Assembly (NCBI GenBank): GCA_001839685.1
Contig: MLAK01000560.1
Coordinates: 8,865 to 72,864, forward strand
DNA: 64,000 bases
Direction of reading: 5' to 3'
Source: Tritrichomonas foetus
Taxonomy: Eukaryota; Parabasalia; Tritrichomonadida; Tritrichomonadidae
Shown here: piece after piece, positions 31,225 through 41,774 of the stretch
How positions within the stretch are numbered: the stretch's first letter is position 1
Layout of the letters: every line of letters begins with the position of its first letter
The notes under the pieces: generated by a model
Databases searched by the model: none
Told to the model about the DNA's origin: nothing
The model's input: the letters and a program-made list of their open reading frames with translations, nothing else
Position numbers and translations under genes: made by a program

Positions 31225-31686
31225 TCAAGCTGATGGCGTAGCAATCAAATATTGATCAACTTTTCTGGAAACATGAAGTTCGCCATCTCCATAAGCAACA
31301 GGATACACTGGATTTTGTCCAGCAAGATGTGTGATTGTTAATTTGTGTGATGTTGTATTTTTTTGGAAATTTTTATAGGCATGTTCGGCTTGCTTTGTCG
31401 ATACTTGAGGTCCGTGCTGCACAAAAATCAATTCGATATTCGGGTCATTTAATTCTTCTAGTGAAAGGTATTGTTCAGTTTCGGGAACGACTGGAAGCTG
31501 AATTGACATTGATGATTTTGCACGACCATATTTTTTAACGTTCTCCCATTTTTGGATCTGAAAAAGTTTAACTGTCCCATCACTAATTTATCAAAAAATT
31601 GAGAAAAAAGTGTCATTCATGATTGAAATTAATACCTTAGTTATATTTTTGGTGGTGATGCTCTTATTTTTTTCACGAGTGGGCAT
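31225..31686 (-). CDS. Small two-exon protein, unknown, with spliceosomal intron
   Basis: Exon 1 is 31686-31636 (MPTREKNKSITTKNITK) and exon 2 is 31557-31225, joined in phase 0 to give 127 aa. Without splicing the obvious ATG would be 31509, but the frame continues upstream as IQKWENVKKYGRAKSS directly to an AG splice acceptor, and exon 1 begins with its own ATG. Exon 2 is IELIFVQHGPQVSTKQAEHAYKNF...DGELHVSRKVDQYL. No domain recognised; the basic N-terminus could be a targeting or nucleic-acid-binding segment. Confidence 0.7.
31558..31635 (-). other. Spliceosomal intron, 78 nt
   Basis: Read on the minus strand: donor GTATTA, acceptor TTTTTCAG. It carries in-frame stops, and removing it joins two open frames exactly in phase. 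Only a few dozen introns are known per trichomonad genome. The donor departs from the T. vaginalis GTAYGT form, and the long ACTAACACACAG acceptor is absent; GTTAAACT near the 3' end may be the branch site. Confidence 0.7.
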
Positions 31687-31790
31687 GTTGCTAAAGGTTG
31701 AGTCTAATGGTTTTAATGAATATTGAATCATTTGTTAATCATCGAATAATAATAAACATACGAAATATGAAAATTCGACATGAACAATTT

Positions 31791-32804
31791 TTAATAAATA
31801 TCAGAATCTTTACCAACAAGATGAGCATAGTTTCTATAATGCCCTTTCATATTTCTGGTCACACCAATTAACTTACAAACATCTTTTTTAAAATCATCAA
31901 CATCACTGCTATTATAACCGTTTCCAGATTCACCAACTTTCGCCTTATATTCAATTCGACCAAAAGAGTAATCATCATCTGAGAATTCAATATCAACATT
32001 ACTCACTTCGTATTCTGCTTGATCGCATGAAGATGATTCATTAAAATCGGTAAACATACTATTATTGTTCGGCCTCTCTTTCACATGAGTTTTCATTTGT
32101 TTTGAATAAACTTTTTGTGAATACGATTTCTGTTTATTTTTGGTCATATGTTTTGACTTTTTGAATGGGCTAACGTCGTAACCTTTTTCCCCAAGAAGAG
32201 CCAGCATTCGATCACATTTCGCTTGAACTTGTTTCAATTTGAGTTTAGACATCATATACTTATGTGCTAGGTTTGAATCAAGTAATTCTGACGAACATCG
32301 ATTTTTCATTTTTCGAATTAGGTCAAGCAGAATAAATCTTTGCGCCTCGCTGTCATCGTTTGGAAAGTCTTTACTAAAATTAACAAATTCGCGAATTTCT
32401 TTGAACGCTTGGCATGCAAAATTATTCCATTCCTGCTGTTCGTAAATTAGCGTTTCATTTTGAGTTTTTAATGAAAGATTTTGAAGAGCGATACTTTTGA
32501 CATTTCCTTCAACATTTCTGAGTTGATTCATTGACTTTTTGTAATGATGATGATCGTCGATTCGAGATGTGGAATTTTCCGAAAATGAAGATGAATTAAA
32601 TGATTCCGATCGTAAATTATAAGGATTATTCCGTGAATAATTGAATTTTAATCTTTCCATTTCTTCGAGAAGAATTTGATATTGTTTCTGTGAATCTGCT
32701 AAACTTTTTGCGGTTTTTTCGAGAAGAGCTGTTTTTTCGGCAAGTTCTCTTTCGAGTATGCGAACTCTGTTTGCGAGCGAGTCTTGATTCGATGACCGTT
32801 TCAT
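31791..32804 (-). CDS. Coiled-coil protein, unknown
   Basis: 337 aa. A strong coiled coil spans about 8-55 (LANRVRILERELAEKTALLEKTAKSLADSQ) with weaker helices to about 215. The centre is basic (KKSKHMTKNKQKSYSQK) and the C-terminus acidic. Its start is 74 nt from the divergent ABC transporter at 32879, so the two likely share promoter DNA. No family recognised. Confidence 0.75.
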   Translation of the reverse strand: MKRSSNQDSLANRVRILERELAEKTALLEKTAKSLADSQKQYQILLEEMERLKFNYSRNNPYNLRSESFNSSSFSENSTSRIDDHHHYKKSMNQLRNVEGNVKSIALQNLSLKTQNETLIYEQQEWNNFACQAFKEIREFVNFSKDFPNDDSEAQRFILLDLIRKMKNRCSSELLDSNLAHKYMMSKLKLKQVQAKCDRMLALLGEKGYDVSPFKKSKHMTKNKQKSYSQKVYSKQMKTHVKERPNNNSMFTDFNESSSCDQAEYEVSNVDIEFSDDDYSFGRIEYKAKVGESGNGYNSSDVDDFKKDVCKLIGVTRNMKGHYRNYAHLVGKDSDIY

Positions 32805-32878
32805 CTTCTTCAGATTTGAGGGATTTCCTTTAATAAAGTAAACGGTTTCATTATAGAAAAAGATACAGATTTTGATGG

Positions 32879-35395
32879 ATGCGTCAACTTTTTGAGAGTA
32901 TCGAAAATGTTTCGAGGAGTAAAAAATATTTGGATGAAATGAGCTTCTTTTCGTTCCATCACTATCATGCTATCCTTTTCAGAAAATATATTATCATTAA
33001 AAGAACATGGAAATCGCTTCTTTTAACAATGATTTTCTCTGGTTTCGTTTCTTGTTTTTCCATCTTAATCGAGAAATCGATTTCATCACTTGATAATAAA
33101 ATTCCTCAGCCTTATACATTTAAATCACTTAATCAATTACCAACACAATTAATTTTTCTGAATGATTCAAACATTAGTGATTTTTCAAGGTTTGTGAAAA
33201 TTGTTTCTAATTTATTTTTTGAAGAAACGCATCAAAATATTTCAATTTTATATTTTGAATCAATATCAGAATTAAATGATTTTTCATATCAATCTACACT
33301 TGAACGAAATGGTGGTTTCCATTTTGGTGCATCTTTAACACTTGAAGAAAACAAATATTTTAGTGAAAGTTATTTTTTAAAGCTTTATTATAATAATTCG
33401 TATAGATTTCAAGTTGAATCAGGTGTTGTTGAAAGTATTGGTACTAATGCATTATGGAAATATGTTTTAGGAGAAGAGAATGGATTTTCACATTCGAATA
33501 TTAATCTTCAATCTAAATTAGTTGGGTTTAAATTTTCTAAAGGTCGATGTGCAATCATAATTTGTGGATTTTCAATTTTTATTCCATTTATTATTTCACA
33601 ATCAATCAATGATTTATATAGTGAAACATTAGTATATATGAAATCTAATGGTTTAAAAACATTTTCATATTGGCTGGCATCATTTACAATCGATTTTTTA
33701 ATTTGGATTCTACAAGTTACAATTGTTTTTCTTTTTTATATCGTTTTTGGTATCAGTCCTATTATTAATAATGGCTATTATTTTTATTATTCGTTAATTA
33801 TGACAGGTCCATCACTTCTTCTTTTTTGTTATTGTTTTATATTTTGTTTAAGTTCACCAACTAATGCACCACGTCAAATCTTCATTGCAATCAATAGTAT
33901 GATGATCATACAAGTCGTTATTGAAATGATATATACTAAGTTCTGTCCACCATTATTTGAAGATATTATTTCTGCTTTTCTTCCACCTATTTCTACATAT
34001 AGTTCAGTTTATTTATCGCAAACAATTGATTTTATTAACAAATATGAAAGTTTCCTTTGGGAGAAAGATAATTGGCATCAAAGATATGTTCTTCACTTTT
34101 GGATGCAATATGTGAATATTTTTGTTTATTCAGTTTTATTAACATTAATTGAAAAATATTCTACATACTTTGTAACTGTATTTGAAAAACGTCAATATAA
34201 GAAATATGCTAAATATTTTATTCAGAATAACCATAACAATAACCACAATTTCACACAAAATGAACAAAATGATTCTAATGAAGAAAATTCACTTAATTTG
34301 AATCAAGAAAATATCAATACAGTAAATACATCAATTACAAAAGAAGCAGCCGAAATGGAAGAAATGGTTCGAAATTCACATGATTTTTCTGTTCGTGTTG
34401 AACAAGTTTCACGTTTATTTTTTGATAATCATCATCAACCAATTACAGCCGTTAATAATGTTTCATTAGGAGTTCGAAAAAATCATTTATTTGGTTTTTT
34501 AGGAGCAAATGGAGCAGGTAAAACTACATTAATTAAAATGATTACAGGAATGCTTCCGATTTCCGATGGGAATATTGAAATTGAAAGTATTAATATTAAT
34601 GACCTTTCAGATCGCTCTATTATTTGTGTTTGTCCACAATTTAATGATCATTTAATTCCTGAAATGACTGTTTTAGAACATTTTACATTATATTCATTAA
34701 TTTATGGACAAAACCAAAAAGAATCACGAATCTTAATTCGAGAAATGATTGATCGTCTTGATCTTTCTAGTATTTTACATCAAAAGGTTCGTGATATTTG
34801 TTTTGGGGATTCACGTAAACTTGCTATTGCACTTTGTTTTTTTGGACCTGCCAAAGTTATTTTATTAGATGAACCAACGACATCATTATATTCAAATACG
34901 CGTAAACAAGTTCACACATTAATCTTAGAAAAGAAAGAAACTAAAACTATTTTATTATGTACACATCTTCTTCATGAAGCTGATTTTTTATGTGATGAAA
35001 TATCTATTATGATTAAAGGACGAATTTGTACAGTTGATACACCACAAAATTTAACACAAAAATTTGGAACAAGTATAAAAATTGATATATTATTAACTAA
35101 TTCTAGTTTTGACACTAATGAAAAATGTTCTAATTTTATGACCCATTTTTTACCAACAGCTAAATTAGTTATTTCACGACCAAATTCACGTATTTATAAA
35201 ATTTCTAACAAAGATATTACTTTCCCCGAACTTTTTAATATTCTTGAACAAGGTCAAACAGGAGATCATGGTATTGTTTATTTTACATGTACATCATCAT
35301 CACTTGAACAAACATTTCTTGAAATCATTAAATTAGCGGAACAAGGAGATGTTGAAGGATCTGTTTCATTATTGAAATTTGCATCAACTGAATAA
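32879..35395 (+). CDS. ABCA-type half ABC transporter
   Basis: 838 aa with one membrane domain and one nucleotide-binding domain. TM1 lies at about 43-61, then a large extracytoplasmic loop, then five more hydrophobic segments at about 222-400, the ABCA layout. Walker A is GANGAGKTT (542-550) and Walker B ILLDEP with D664. The signature motif, usually LSGGM/Q, reads CFGDSRK (about 641-647), so the ATP-sandwich contact is altered. ABCA proteins move lipids across membranes; as a half transporter it would need to dimerise. The start could also be the Met at 32939. Confidence 0.85.
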   Translation: MRQLFESIENVSRSKKYLDEMSFFSFHHYHAILFRKYIIIKRTWKSLLLTMIFSGFVSCFSILIEKSISSLDNKIPQPYTFKSLNQLPTQLIFLNDSNISDFSRFVKIVSNLFFEETHQNISILYFESISELNDFSYQSTLERNGGFHFGASLTLEENKYFSESYFLKLYYNNSYRFQVESGVVESIGTNALWKYVLGEENGFSHSNINLQSKLVGFKFSKGRCAIIICGFSIFIPFIISQSINDLYSETLVYMKSNGLKTFSYWLASFTIDFLIWILQVTIVFLFYIVFGISPIINNGYYFYYSLIMTGPSLLLFCYCFIFCLSSPTNAPRQIFIAINSMMIIQVVIEMIYTKFCPPLFEDIISAFLPPISTYSSVYLSQTIDFINKYESFLWEKDNWHQRYVLHFWMQYVNIFVYSVLLTLIEKYSTYFVTVFEKRQYKKYAKYFIQNNHNNNHNFTQNEQNDSNEENSLNLNQENINTVNTSITKEAAEMEEMVRNSHDFSVRVEQVSRLFFDNHHQPITAVNNVSLGVRKNHLFGFLGANGAGKTTLIKMITGMLPISDGNIEIESININDLSDRSIICVCPQFNDHLIPEMTVLEHFTLYSLIYGQNQKESRILIREMIDRLDLSSILHQKVRDICFGDSRKLAIALCFFGPAKVILLDEPTTSLYSNTRKQVHTLILEKKETKTILLCTHLLHEADFLCDEISIMIKGRICTVDTPQNLTQKFGTSIKIDILLTNSSFDTNEKCSNFMTHFLPTAKLVISRPNSRIYKISNKDITFPELFNILEQGQTGDHGIVYFTCTSSSLEQTFLEIIKLAEQGDVEGSVSLLKFASTE

Positions 35396-35467
35396 CTGTC
35401 TTTTAAATCATTATGATGTTTTTAGGGACTTTCTTTTGATAAATAGTATATTGTTTAGTAAAACTTT

Positions 35468-35493
35468 TTATCTATCTATATATCTATCGATAA
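35468..35493 (+). repeat. TATC-type microsatellite
   Basis: Short imperfect run of TATC/TATA units just downstream of the ABC transporter. Probably simple-sequence drift. Confidence 0.5.
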
Positions 35494-35649
35494 AATTTAG
35501 GAAATCTCAGGTAAATTTTATGTTGATTTTATATTTCTTCTCGGCTATAGAAGTGAAAAGAAATTTATTTTATATAAATAGAATATAATTTATGGATATA
35601 TTATATTTTATTAGTAAAAACATGTTTAATCTAAAAATAAAAACAAATA

Positions 35650-36933
35650 CTATGGAGAAAAATGAGTTGAATTCAAAAGCTCATTCAATTTTTTGATTTG
35701 CTCATCAAATTGTTTTTCTTGTTCTTTTAATTTTTCTGTTTTTGCCTTCACATTATTTTTTCTTCTTTTCATTAGTTTGAGATGTTCTTCTTTTTTCTCT
35801 AAAGTAGTTTCCAAATCATCTAATCCCATTTGTTTCGATGAATTATAAACAGCCTGGAAGTCCTCTATTGGTATATTTGCTTCTTTCAATTTTTGTAGCT
35901 TCGATTTTTGATCTTCAATTGCATTTGATAACATTTTTGTTTGCTTTTCAACTTCTTTTGCTTCATTTTTGACTTCTTGGATTGACTCTTTCGCACTTCT
36001 AAGTTGGGATTCAAGGAGGTGTTTTTTCTGCCGATTTTGATTTTTTCGAATTTCCAAATTCATCAATTTTTGCCTCAGCTCGATCTTCTCTTGCATTTCT
36101 TCATCCGAGTAAATTCCATCGACGGGCTTCATTAAAAGTTGAGCACTTAATGAAGCACATTCATTTTGAATATCATCTCGTTCAATTGTCAGATTATCAA
36201 CTTTCTTTTTTGCTTCTAATAATCGTTTTCTTGTGTTGCCAAATTCTTTCAATTCTGCTTTCAATTGTTTTTTCATCCGTGGAAGAATTGGTCCCATTAA
36301 ATCAGATTTTCTAATCGTATCTTCAACTTGTTGTTGTATATTATGTATTTGTCTAACAACATCTGCAGTTTTTGAAATCAGCTCATTTAATTGAACATTT
36401 AAACTGGCACTTTTTTTTTGAAAGAAAACATTGTTTTGATTTATTTTCATTTTGAGCACTTTTGAATCACCACTTAATAGGTCAAGACATAAAACACAAT
36501 TATCACGCTCATTTATATCATCTGTAGCACAAGCATGTGAAGTCAAGCTTGATACCAATTTTTTCAATTGGAGATTTTGAGCGGATTTTTGATTGGCAAA
36601 AGTTAAATGGTACAGCATAGTTTCTTGGATTAGAATTTCTTCTTCAATCATTTCAATTTCATATTGCAAATTATTGAATTGTGCTTTCAATTCATTATAG
36701 CGCGCTTCTTCTGCGGAACTGCTTGAGTATTCTTTTTCAAGTCGTGTCTGTTCGTCGGTTGCGAGTAAATTGCATATTTGAAAAGATATGTCGTTGATTT
36801 GATTTTGTAAGGCTGATTCTTGATCTTGCATTTTTTCCAGTTGGCTAATTGATGCCTGATTTAAATGGTAGAGTTTTTCTTCCGGCAAAATCGATACCGC
36901 ATCGTCTGATTCAAGAAATCGTTTCCACCACAT
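35650..36933 (-). CDS. Long coiled-coil protein, unknown
   Basis: 427 aa, almost entirely coiled coil (about 25-130 and 165-420), with a CVLCLDLL patch near 145 in a short break that also carries ACATDD. MWWKRFLES opens the protein. Build resembles flagellar or centrosomal CCDC proteins, but no member can be named. Upstream, AATCGTTTTCTCG precedes the ATG. Confidence 0.75.
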   Translation of the reverse strand: MWWKRFLESDDAVSILPEEKLYHLNQASISQLEKMQDQESALQNQINDISFQICNLLATDEQTRLEKEYSSSSAEEARYNELKAQFNNLQYEIEMIEEEILIQETMLYHLTFANQKSAQNLQLKKLVSSLTSHACATDDINERDNCVLCLDLLSGDSKVLKMKINQNNVFFQKKSASLNVQLNELISKTADVVRQIHNIQQQVEDTIRKSDLMGPILPRMKKQLKAELKEFGNTRKRLLEAKKKVDNLTIERDDIQNECASLSAQLLMKPVDGIYSDEEMQEKIELRQKLMNLEIRKNQNRQKKHLLESQLRSAKESIQEVKNEAKEVEKQTKMLSNAIEDQKSKLQKLKEANIPIEDFQAVYNSSKQMGLDDLETTLEKKEEHLKLMKRRKNNVKAKTEKLKEQEKQFDEQIKKLNELLNSTHFSP

Positions 36934-37496
36934 TCGAGAAAACGATTAAAATAAATTGAATTGTTCTTAATGATACAAATCAAAAATAAACATTTATAAT
37001 AAAGGTGAAAGAAGTGGAAATTTAACCTTGAATCTGTTTTCACCAAATCACGATCAATTTGAGAAAATGTCAGAAATTGGGTTAAAATAAAATAATTAGG
37101 CATGAACTTTTTTCTGTATAAATAATTGTAGGTTATTCAAAAATAATATTAATTCAATTTTCTATGATGTCGACTTGTAGGTTTTCAATTACTGTCAACT
37201 TTTTAGGTTCTCTCGTTGATATTTACATGAGATTGATCAAAATTGATATGGATTTTAATATTCACTTATATTCTTTATTATGAAAATAGAAGAAATAAAA
37301 TAGAAAATTATTTATTTAATGAGATATAATCGGAATCAAAAAAGATTTTACAAAAGCAATTCTACATGTTTACAATATTCAAAAAGTCAATTCAATAAAT
37401 TCGAAAAGTCAACTCAATCTGAAATAGTTGTCAAATTCAATGTATTATTCAATTTTTTCAATAAAAATACTGTTTCACGCAATAATTATTTCATCA
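36934..37496. other. Intergenic region between divergent genes
   Basis: About 560 nt, with an AACTTTTTAGG copy at 37197-37207. The frame can be extended left of 37497 but lacks coding character there. Confidence 0.4.
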
Positions 37497-38717
37497 ATGA
37501 GCAATTCGAAATCGTATACAAGCGCTACAAGTAAATACAATTCCGAAGATCTCTTTCTTCTTGGTGGAATTGTCGATAAGCCTTCCTCAATACTAACAGC
37601 CAAAAAGTCAGCCCCTCCAAAACCCGCCCCCGCTCCCGCCCCCAAGCCAGCCGTTGAAAACTACGCAGCAAAGCCGCCCGAGGTTCTTGACAATATTTTG
37701 GCCAGCGGAAATGACAAAGTGAAGTCGATGTTCAAAAAAGAATCAGATGCATCAAAAGGGCAAGGCTCTGATGCCAACAAAAAGGAAGAAGAGCATCATG
37801 ATGAAAAAGTTACTGATTCCAATGAACGTGATCAAGAAAAAGAAAAGCAAAGTGAAAATGAGGAGCAAATTAAAATACCTGAACCTGAAAAACAGGAAGA
37901 AAAGGAAGTTTCTGAAGAATACGATGATTTCGATGATGAAGATGTTATTCCAATTGTGAAGTCAACACCAGTCAAACCAAAATCACCACCACCCGCTCCA
38001 AAACCGGTCTTGGCTGATGTGCCTTTGCTTCCGAACGAAAAAGTTGATTTACCTAAAAAAGATAAGAAATCATTCAATCTTGAAGAGATGGTTGCAGTTG
38101 AGAAACCAGCTGAACCAAAGCCTTCTGATAAATCAGATAAACTACCTCTCTTTACAGAATTGAAAACGAAATCGTCAACAAAACCAGCTAATAAGGCGAC
38201 CGTGCTAGAAGCCACTCCACTATCACAAACTGTGGGTGCATCACAAAAGAAAAGGAAGACATCTTTCCTGTTAATGGGAAATTTGGATGATTTAATTCCA
38301 ATTGATCCAGAAGTTGCTAAAAAGAACCAAGGAAAAGGAAAAGAGGAAAAGAAAGAAGAGGATAATCAAAAAGTAGAAGATGATGACAAATTACAAGAAG
38401 AAAAACGAAAACAAGAAGAAGAAGCTGAAAAGAAAAGACGCGAAGAAGAAAGAAAAGCACGAGAAGCTCAAAGAGAAGCAGAAAGAAGTGAAAGACAGCG
38501 AAGACTTTCTGAAAGACTCAGAAGAGTTGAAGAAATTGCCCAACAAGATGAAGAAGAAATGAATCGTCTTGAAGAAGAGAAAAGACGCGCAGACGAAAGG
38601 TATCAGGAGGAACTAAAGCGTTTAATAGAAATAGAAAGAGCCAAACTCATTGAAGAGAAAAAAGCTGAAGCACTCCGAATTGCAGCAGAATTAAAAAAAG
38701 CTGAAGAAAACAAATAG
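37497..38717 (+). CDS. Charged, proline-rich protein with C-terminal coiled coil
   Basis: 406 aa from the ATG at 37497 (MSNSKSYTS). Residues 40-70 are P/A/K-rich (PPKPAPAPAPKP), 80-140 are highly charged, and from about 275 to the end an R/E/K coiled coil (KKRREEERKAREAQREAERS) resembles a single-alpha-helix or ER/K rod. SEDLFLLGGIVDKP near the start and KTSFLLMGNLDDLIP at about 258 look like short linear docking motifs. Function unknown; cytoskeletal linker is inference. Confidence 0.7.
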   Translation: MSNSKSYTSATSKYNSEDLFLLGGIVDKPSSILTAKKSAPPKPAPAPAPKPAVENYAAKPPEVLDNILASGNDKVKSMFKKESDASKGQGSDANKKEEEHHDEKVTDSNERDQEKEKQSENEEQIKIPEPEKQEEKEVSEEYDDFDDEDVIPIVKSTPVKPKSPPPAPKPVLADVPLLPNEKVDLPKKDKKSFNLEEMVAVEKPAEPKPSDKSDKLPLFTELKTKSSTKPANKATVLEATPLSQTVGASQKKRKTSFLLMGNLDDLIPIDPEVAKKNQGKGKEEKKEEDNQKVEDDDKLQEEKRKQEEEAEKKRREEERKAREAQREAERSERQRRLSERLRRVEEIAQQDEEEMNRLEEEKRRADERYQEELKRLIEIERAKLIEEKKAEALRIAAELKKAEENK

Positions 38718-39123
38718 CTAATTAGCTATTTATATTAAAAGAAAAACGTCACCCATATATTTAGTATTATTCTTTTTTTCATATTTCATCGATATTAAAA
38801 CCACATCAATCTTTGTTACATTTGATCTTACTGAAAAAAGTCACATAATGAAAAGAAAAGATAAAGTTTTATGTTTGGAATGCAGGAATCCTATGGGAAT
38901 AACAACAAAAGAGAGATAAAAATACTACCTAATATCCAACAACATATTCCAAATCGAAACAAACAAATTACTATAACCAAAAACACATTTTTAAAACAAA
39001 CAAATATATTACTAAAACAAATAAACAAATTACTAAACAAAAAGAAAAAAAAAGTAAAAAAATCGAGCAAAAATTGTTCTACAAATTAAAACATTTAAAC
39101 ATAAACACAATCATATCCAAAAT
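38718..39123. other. Spacer between convergent genes
   Basis: K/N-rich translation in one frame only because of poly(A) bias. No gene called. Confidence 0.5.
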
Positions 39124-40362
39124 TCACAAAAACGTCTGAATTATCCCTCTGTTCGGCCTCATCGCTTTCTTCTGCATTGACATTGACGAAGGCATAAGCA
39201 GGCGTGCCGCGTTGTGCTTGGCGTTAAGCACGGCGTTTGATCTTTGCCTTGATGCGAACAAATTCCCTTTAGAAGAAGTCACACTCGAATTATATTTCAA
39301 CATAGGCTGTTCAACTTTTTCTGTAACAACTTGGCCGAGCACGCCATTCTGTAAGCAAAGCTTTGGAAGGGAAAGAGATGGAATCTCATTTCGTCCGTTT
39401 GTTTCATCTTCAAAAGGCGAAAATATTCCTTGGTCGCTTAACTGAGACTGTTTTTCTGAAAGTTGCGAAATAATTGAGAGCGGAATTGGTTGGAGAATAT
39501 TATCATCATTATTATTGGTCGGCGGATGCTCCTGTCCTGCGTACTCGCTCTGGTCGCCCAGCTTTATCCATGGATGTCGCAAAACCTGCTCCATTGTGTA
39601 CCTTTCTCTCGGATTGACTTTCAGCATATTTTCGATCAGATTCTGAAAGGACTGGCTCACATTCGGGGGCATTTTATAGGCCCCCTTCAAAATTTGATGG
39701 AGCATGATTGATGTATTGTTGATGTTCCAGGGATTCTCTCCAGTCACCATCGAGAAAAGGATAACGCCGAGACTCCAAACGTCCGCAAGGCGCCCATCGT
39801 ATTTGACTCGGCAGAGGCATTCGGGCGAGCAGTAGCAGGGTGATCCACAGAAAGTTTGCATCATAATTTCATTCGTGAGATATCCGCAGAGACCGAAATC
39901 GCTGACTTTTACTCTGGGAAATGTATCGAACAGTATATTTTCTGGTTTTAAGTCGCGGTGACAAACGCCGAAGGAATGGCAATATGCGACTGCGGATGCA
40001 AATTGCCGAAAAATGAGGGCAGCAGTAGGCTCGTCGAATTTGCCGTGCTCAACCATGTATTCGTACAGCTCGCCTCCTGCGCAAAGGTCCATAATCAGGT
40101 AGAAATTATTTTCGTCCCAAAAAAAGTCGTGAAGAGCGATAATGTTTTCGTGTCGAATGAAGGCCATTGCGTTGATTTCGCGTTGAAACCGATTCTGGTC
40201 ACCTGGGTCTGTAAGATTCGAGCGTGGAAAAACTTTACATGCATATGTTTGCTGGTTTTTGATGTTGAGGACTTTACAGACAGTAGAAAAAGAACCAGAT
40301 CCCAACGCGTCGCTGAAAACGTATTGTCTGAGTGATTTTGGGATCTTATTCTTTTGAGACAT
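39124..40362 (-). CDS. CAMKL (SNF1/AMPK-like) Ser/Thr kinase
   Basis: 412 aa. Kinase domain about 14-267: GSGSFSTV loop (21-28), catalytic lysine in ACK (K43), HRDLKPEN (135-142), DFG (155-157), and SPE instead of APE (179-181). The activation loop MQTFCGSPCYCSPE puts Thr170 at the position phosphorylated by upstream kinases in the AMPK family. A disordered S/N/Q tail follows, ending QKKAMRPNRGIIQTFL, which could be a KA1-like remnant but is too short to claim. Probable active cytosolic kinase. Confidence 0.9.
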   Translation of the reverse strand: MSQKNKIPKSLRQYVFSDALGSGSFSTVCKVLNIKNQQTYACKVFPRSNLTDPGDQNRFQREINAMAFIRHENIIALHDFFWDENNFYLIMDLCAGGELYEYMVEHGKFDEPTAALIFRQFASAVAYCHSFGVCHRDLKPENILFDTFPRVKVSDFGLCGYLTNEIMMQTFCGSPCYCSPECLCRVKYDGRLADVWSLGVILFSMVTGENPWNINNTSIMLHQILKGAYKMPPNVSQSFQNLIENMLKVNPRERYTMEQVLRHPWIKLGDQSEYAGQEHPPTNNNDDNILQPIPLSIISQLSEKQSQLSDQGIFSPFEDETNGRNEIPSLSLPKLCLQNGVLGQVVTEKVEQPMLKYNSSVTSSKGNLFASRQRSNAVLNAKHNAARLLMPSSMSMQKKAMRPNRGIIQTFL

Positions 40363-41774
40363 AATCGAACGAGTTTTCTTTTGTTTTTGATTATTTTCTT
40401 TTTTGAATAGAAATTCGAAAATTTTTATGAGATTCTGGAATGGTAAAATTAACTTTTTATCATAGAAATTTTTTGATCCATTTTCAGTAAAACATTTGGA
40501 TAGTATAACTTTTTGTTATAATTGGACAAAAGAAAGGATTGAATCATAAATGAATTATTCTATATGGAAAGGACTAATTTAAATTGAAATACATGAATTC
40601 TAAGCTTTTTCTTTATTTATTCTTTGAATTTTATTGAAATCAAATTGGCTTGAATTCAATATATCCCGAAAGTATAATGATGGTTAGGGTGAAATATTTA
40701 ACCTAAATTTGATGTTTTTTGTATTAATTTAGAATTACATTGAAAACTCATTATATCTTTCTGAAAAAAAAAATCGTTTTTTTTTCTTCATGAAGGTCTT
40801 TCAAAATAAAGAATTAATCAAAAATGCATTTTTTTGAGAACTGATCTCAAGATGCGAGTTTTATTGGAAATTTCTAAATGCTTGTAAATGAAGAAATATA
40901 ATTAACCACATTGCGGAGTCATAAATCTGTTTTCTGTTAGGAACACACTCAAAATTTCCCAATTCTATTCAATTTTACACACCAGAATTAGTTTCATAAT
41001 GTTTTCTCAAATATTTCAGGTATTCTCATAAATATTCTATAGGGTAATTCCGTTATTTTCAATACAATTTAAACCTTTTTAATTGATATATATGTATTGA
41101 AACGACAGTTCTAATTTGATGAGACCAAATGTAATCTACATCAATCAGTTATTATCATTTGTATTTCACATTTTAATAAAGAAAGTAAAAAAAGTGGTTA
41201 GATGGGAATTGACATGATATGAATAAACTGCTGAGTATACTGGCAATGTGAGGTAAAATTATATTATATTATCAATTTCACAAGTCAAATGAGCAATTTA
41301 GGAAATTTATCCAGAAATATATTTTGTTTTCAAAAATGACTATTTCTTCTAAGCGATAGTGATATTCTAATCTTTCAAATGATGTGATAATCACATTGTA
41401 ATTGTATTTTAAGAAAAATATGTTCTGTTTTTCAAATGAGTTCATTTCACGTTTCTTCGAAAATGATTAATGGAAATGAAAATTATGGATGATTTTGACT
41501 TAAAAGCCGATTTTCTTGTCTCCAAATGATATCTCTCACTTCATCACTATTGTGAATAATTTCCCTAAATCTGGCAACAAGTCGAATTTGACTCGAGAAA
41601 CTAAGAAATAAAACATTTTCACACTGACTATAAAAGAAGAAGGGAAAAACATGAATTCAGGTTCTTCACAAGATGAAAAATGACATTGTGGATCTCAAAA
41701 AGTGAAATAAAGTAGAGAAATTCTTGAAATTAGAGGTAAAAAAATTCTCATTTATTTTAAACTTTAAGTTGCCC
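40363..41774. other. Long intergenic region
   Basis: About 1.4 kb, AT-rich, with AACTTTTTATCATAG at 40451-40465 upstream of the kinase. No ORF, RNA gene or repeat found. Confidence 0.45.

Noticed and set aside
31225..31509. 94-aa protein starting at 31509
   Set aside because: The frame is open upstream to a splice acceptor that joins an ATG-bearing exon in phase.
38871..39089. 72-codon K/N-rich ORF
   Set aside because: Low-complexity product of A-rich spacer.
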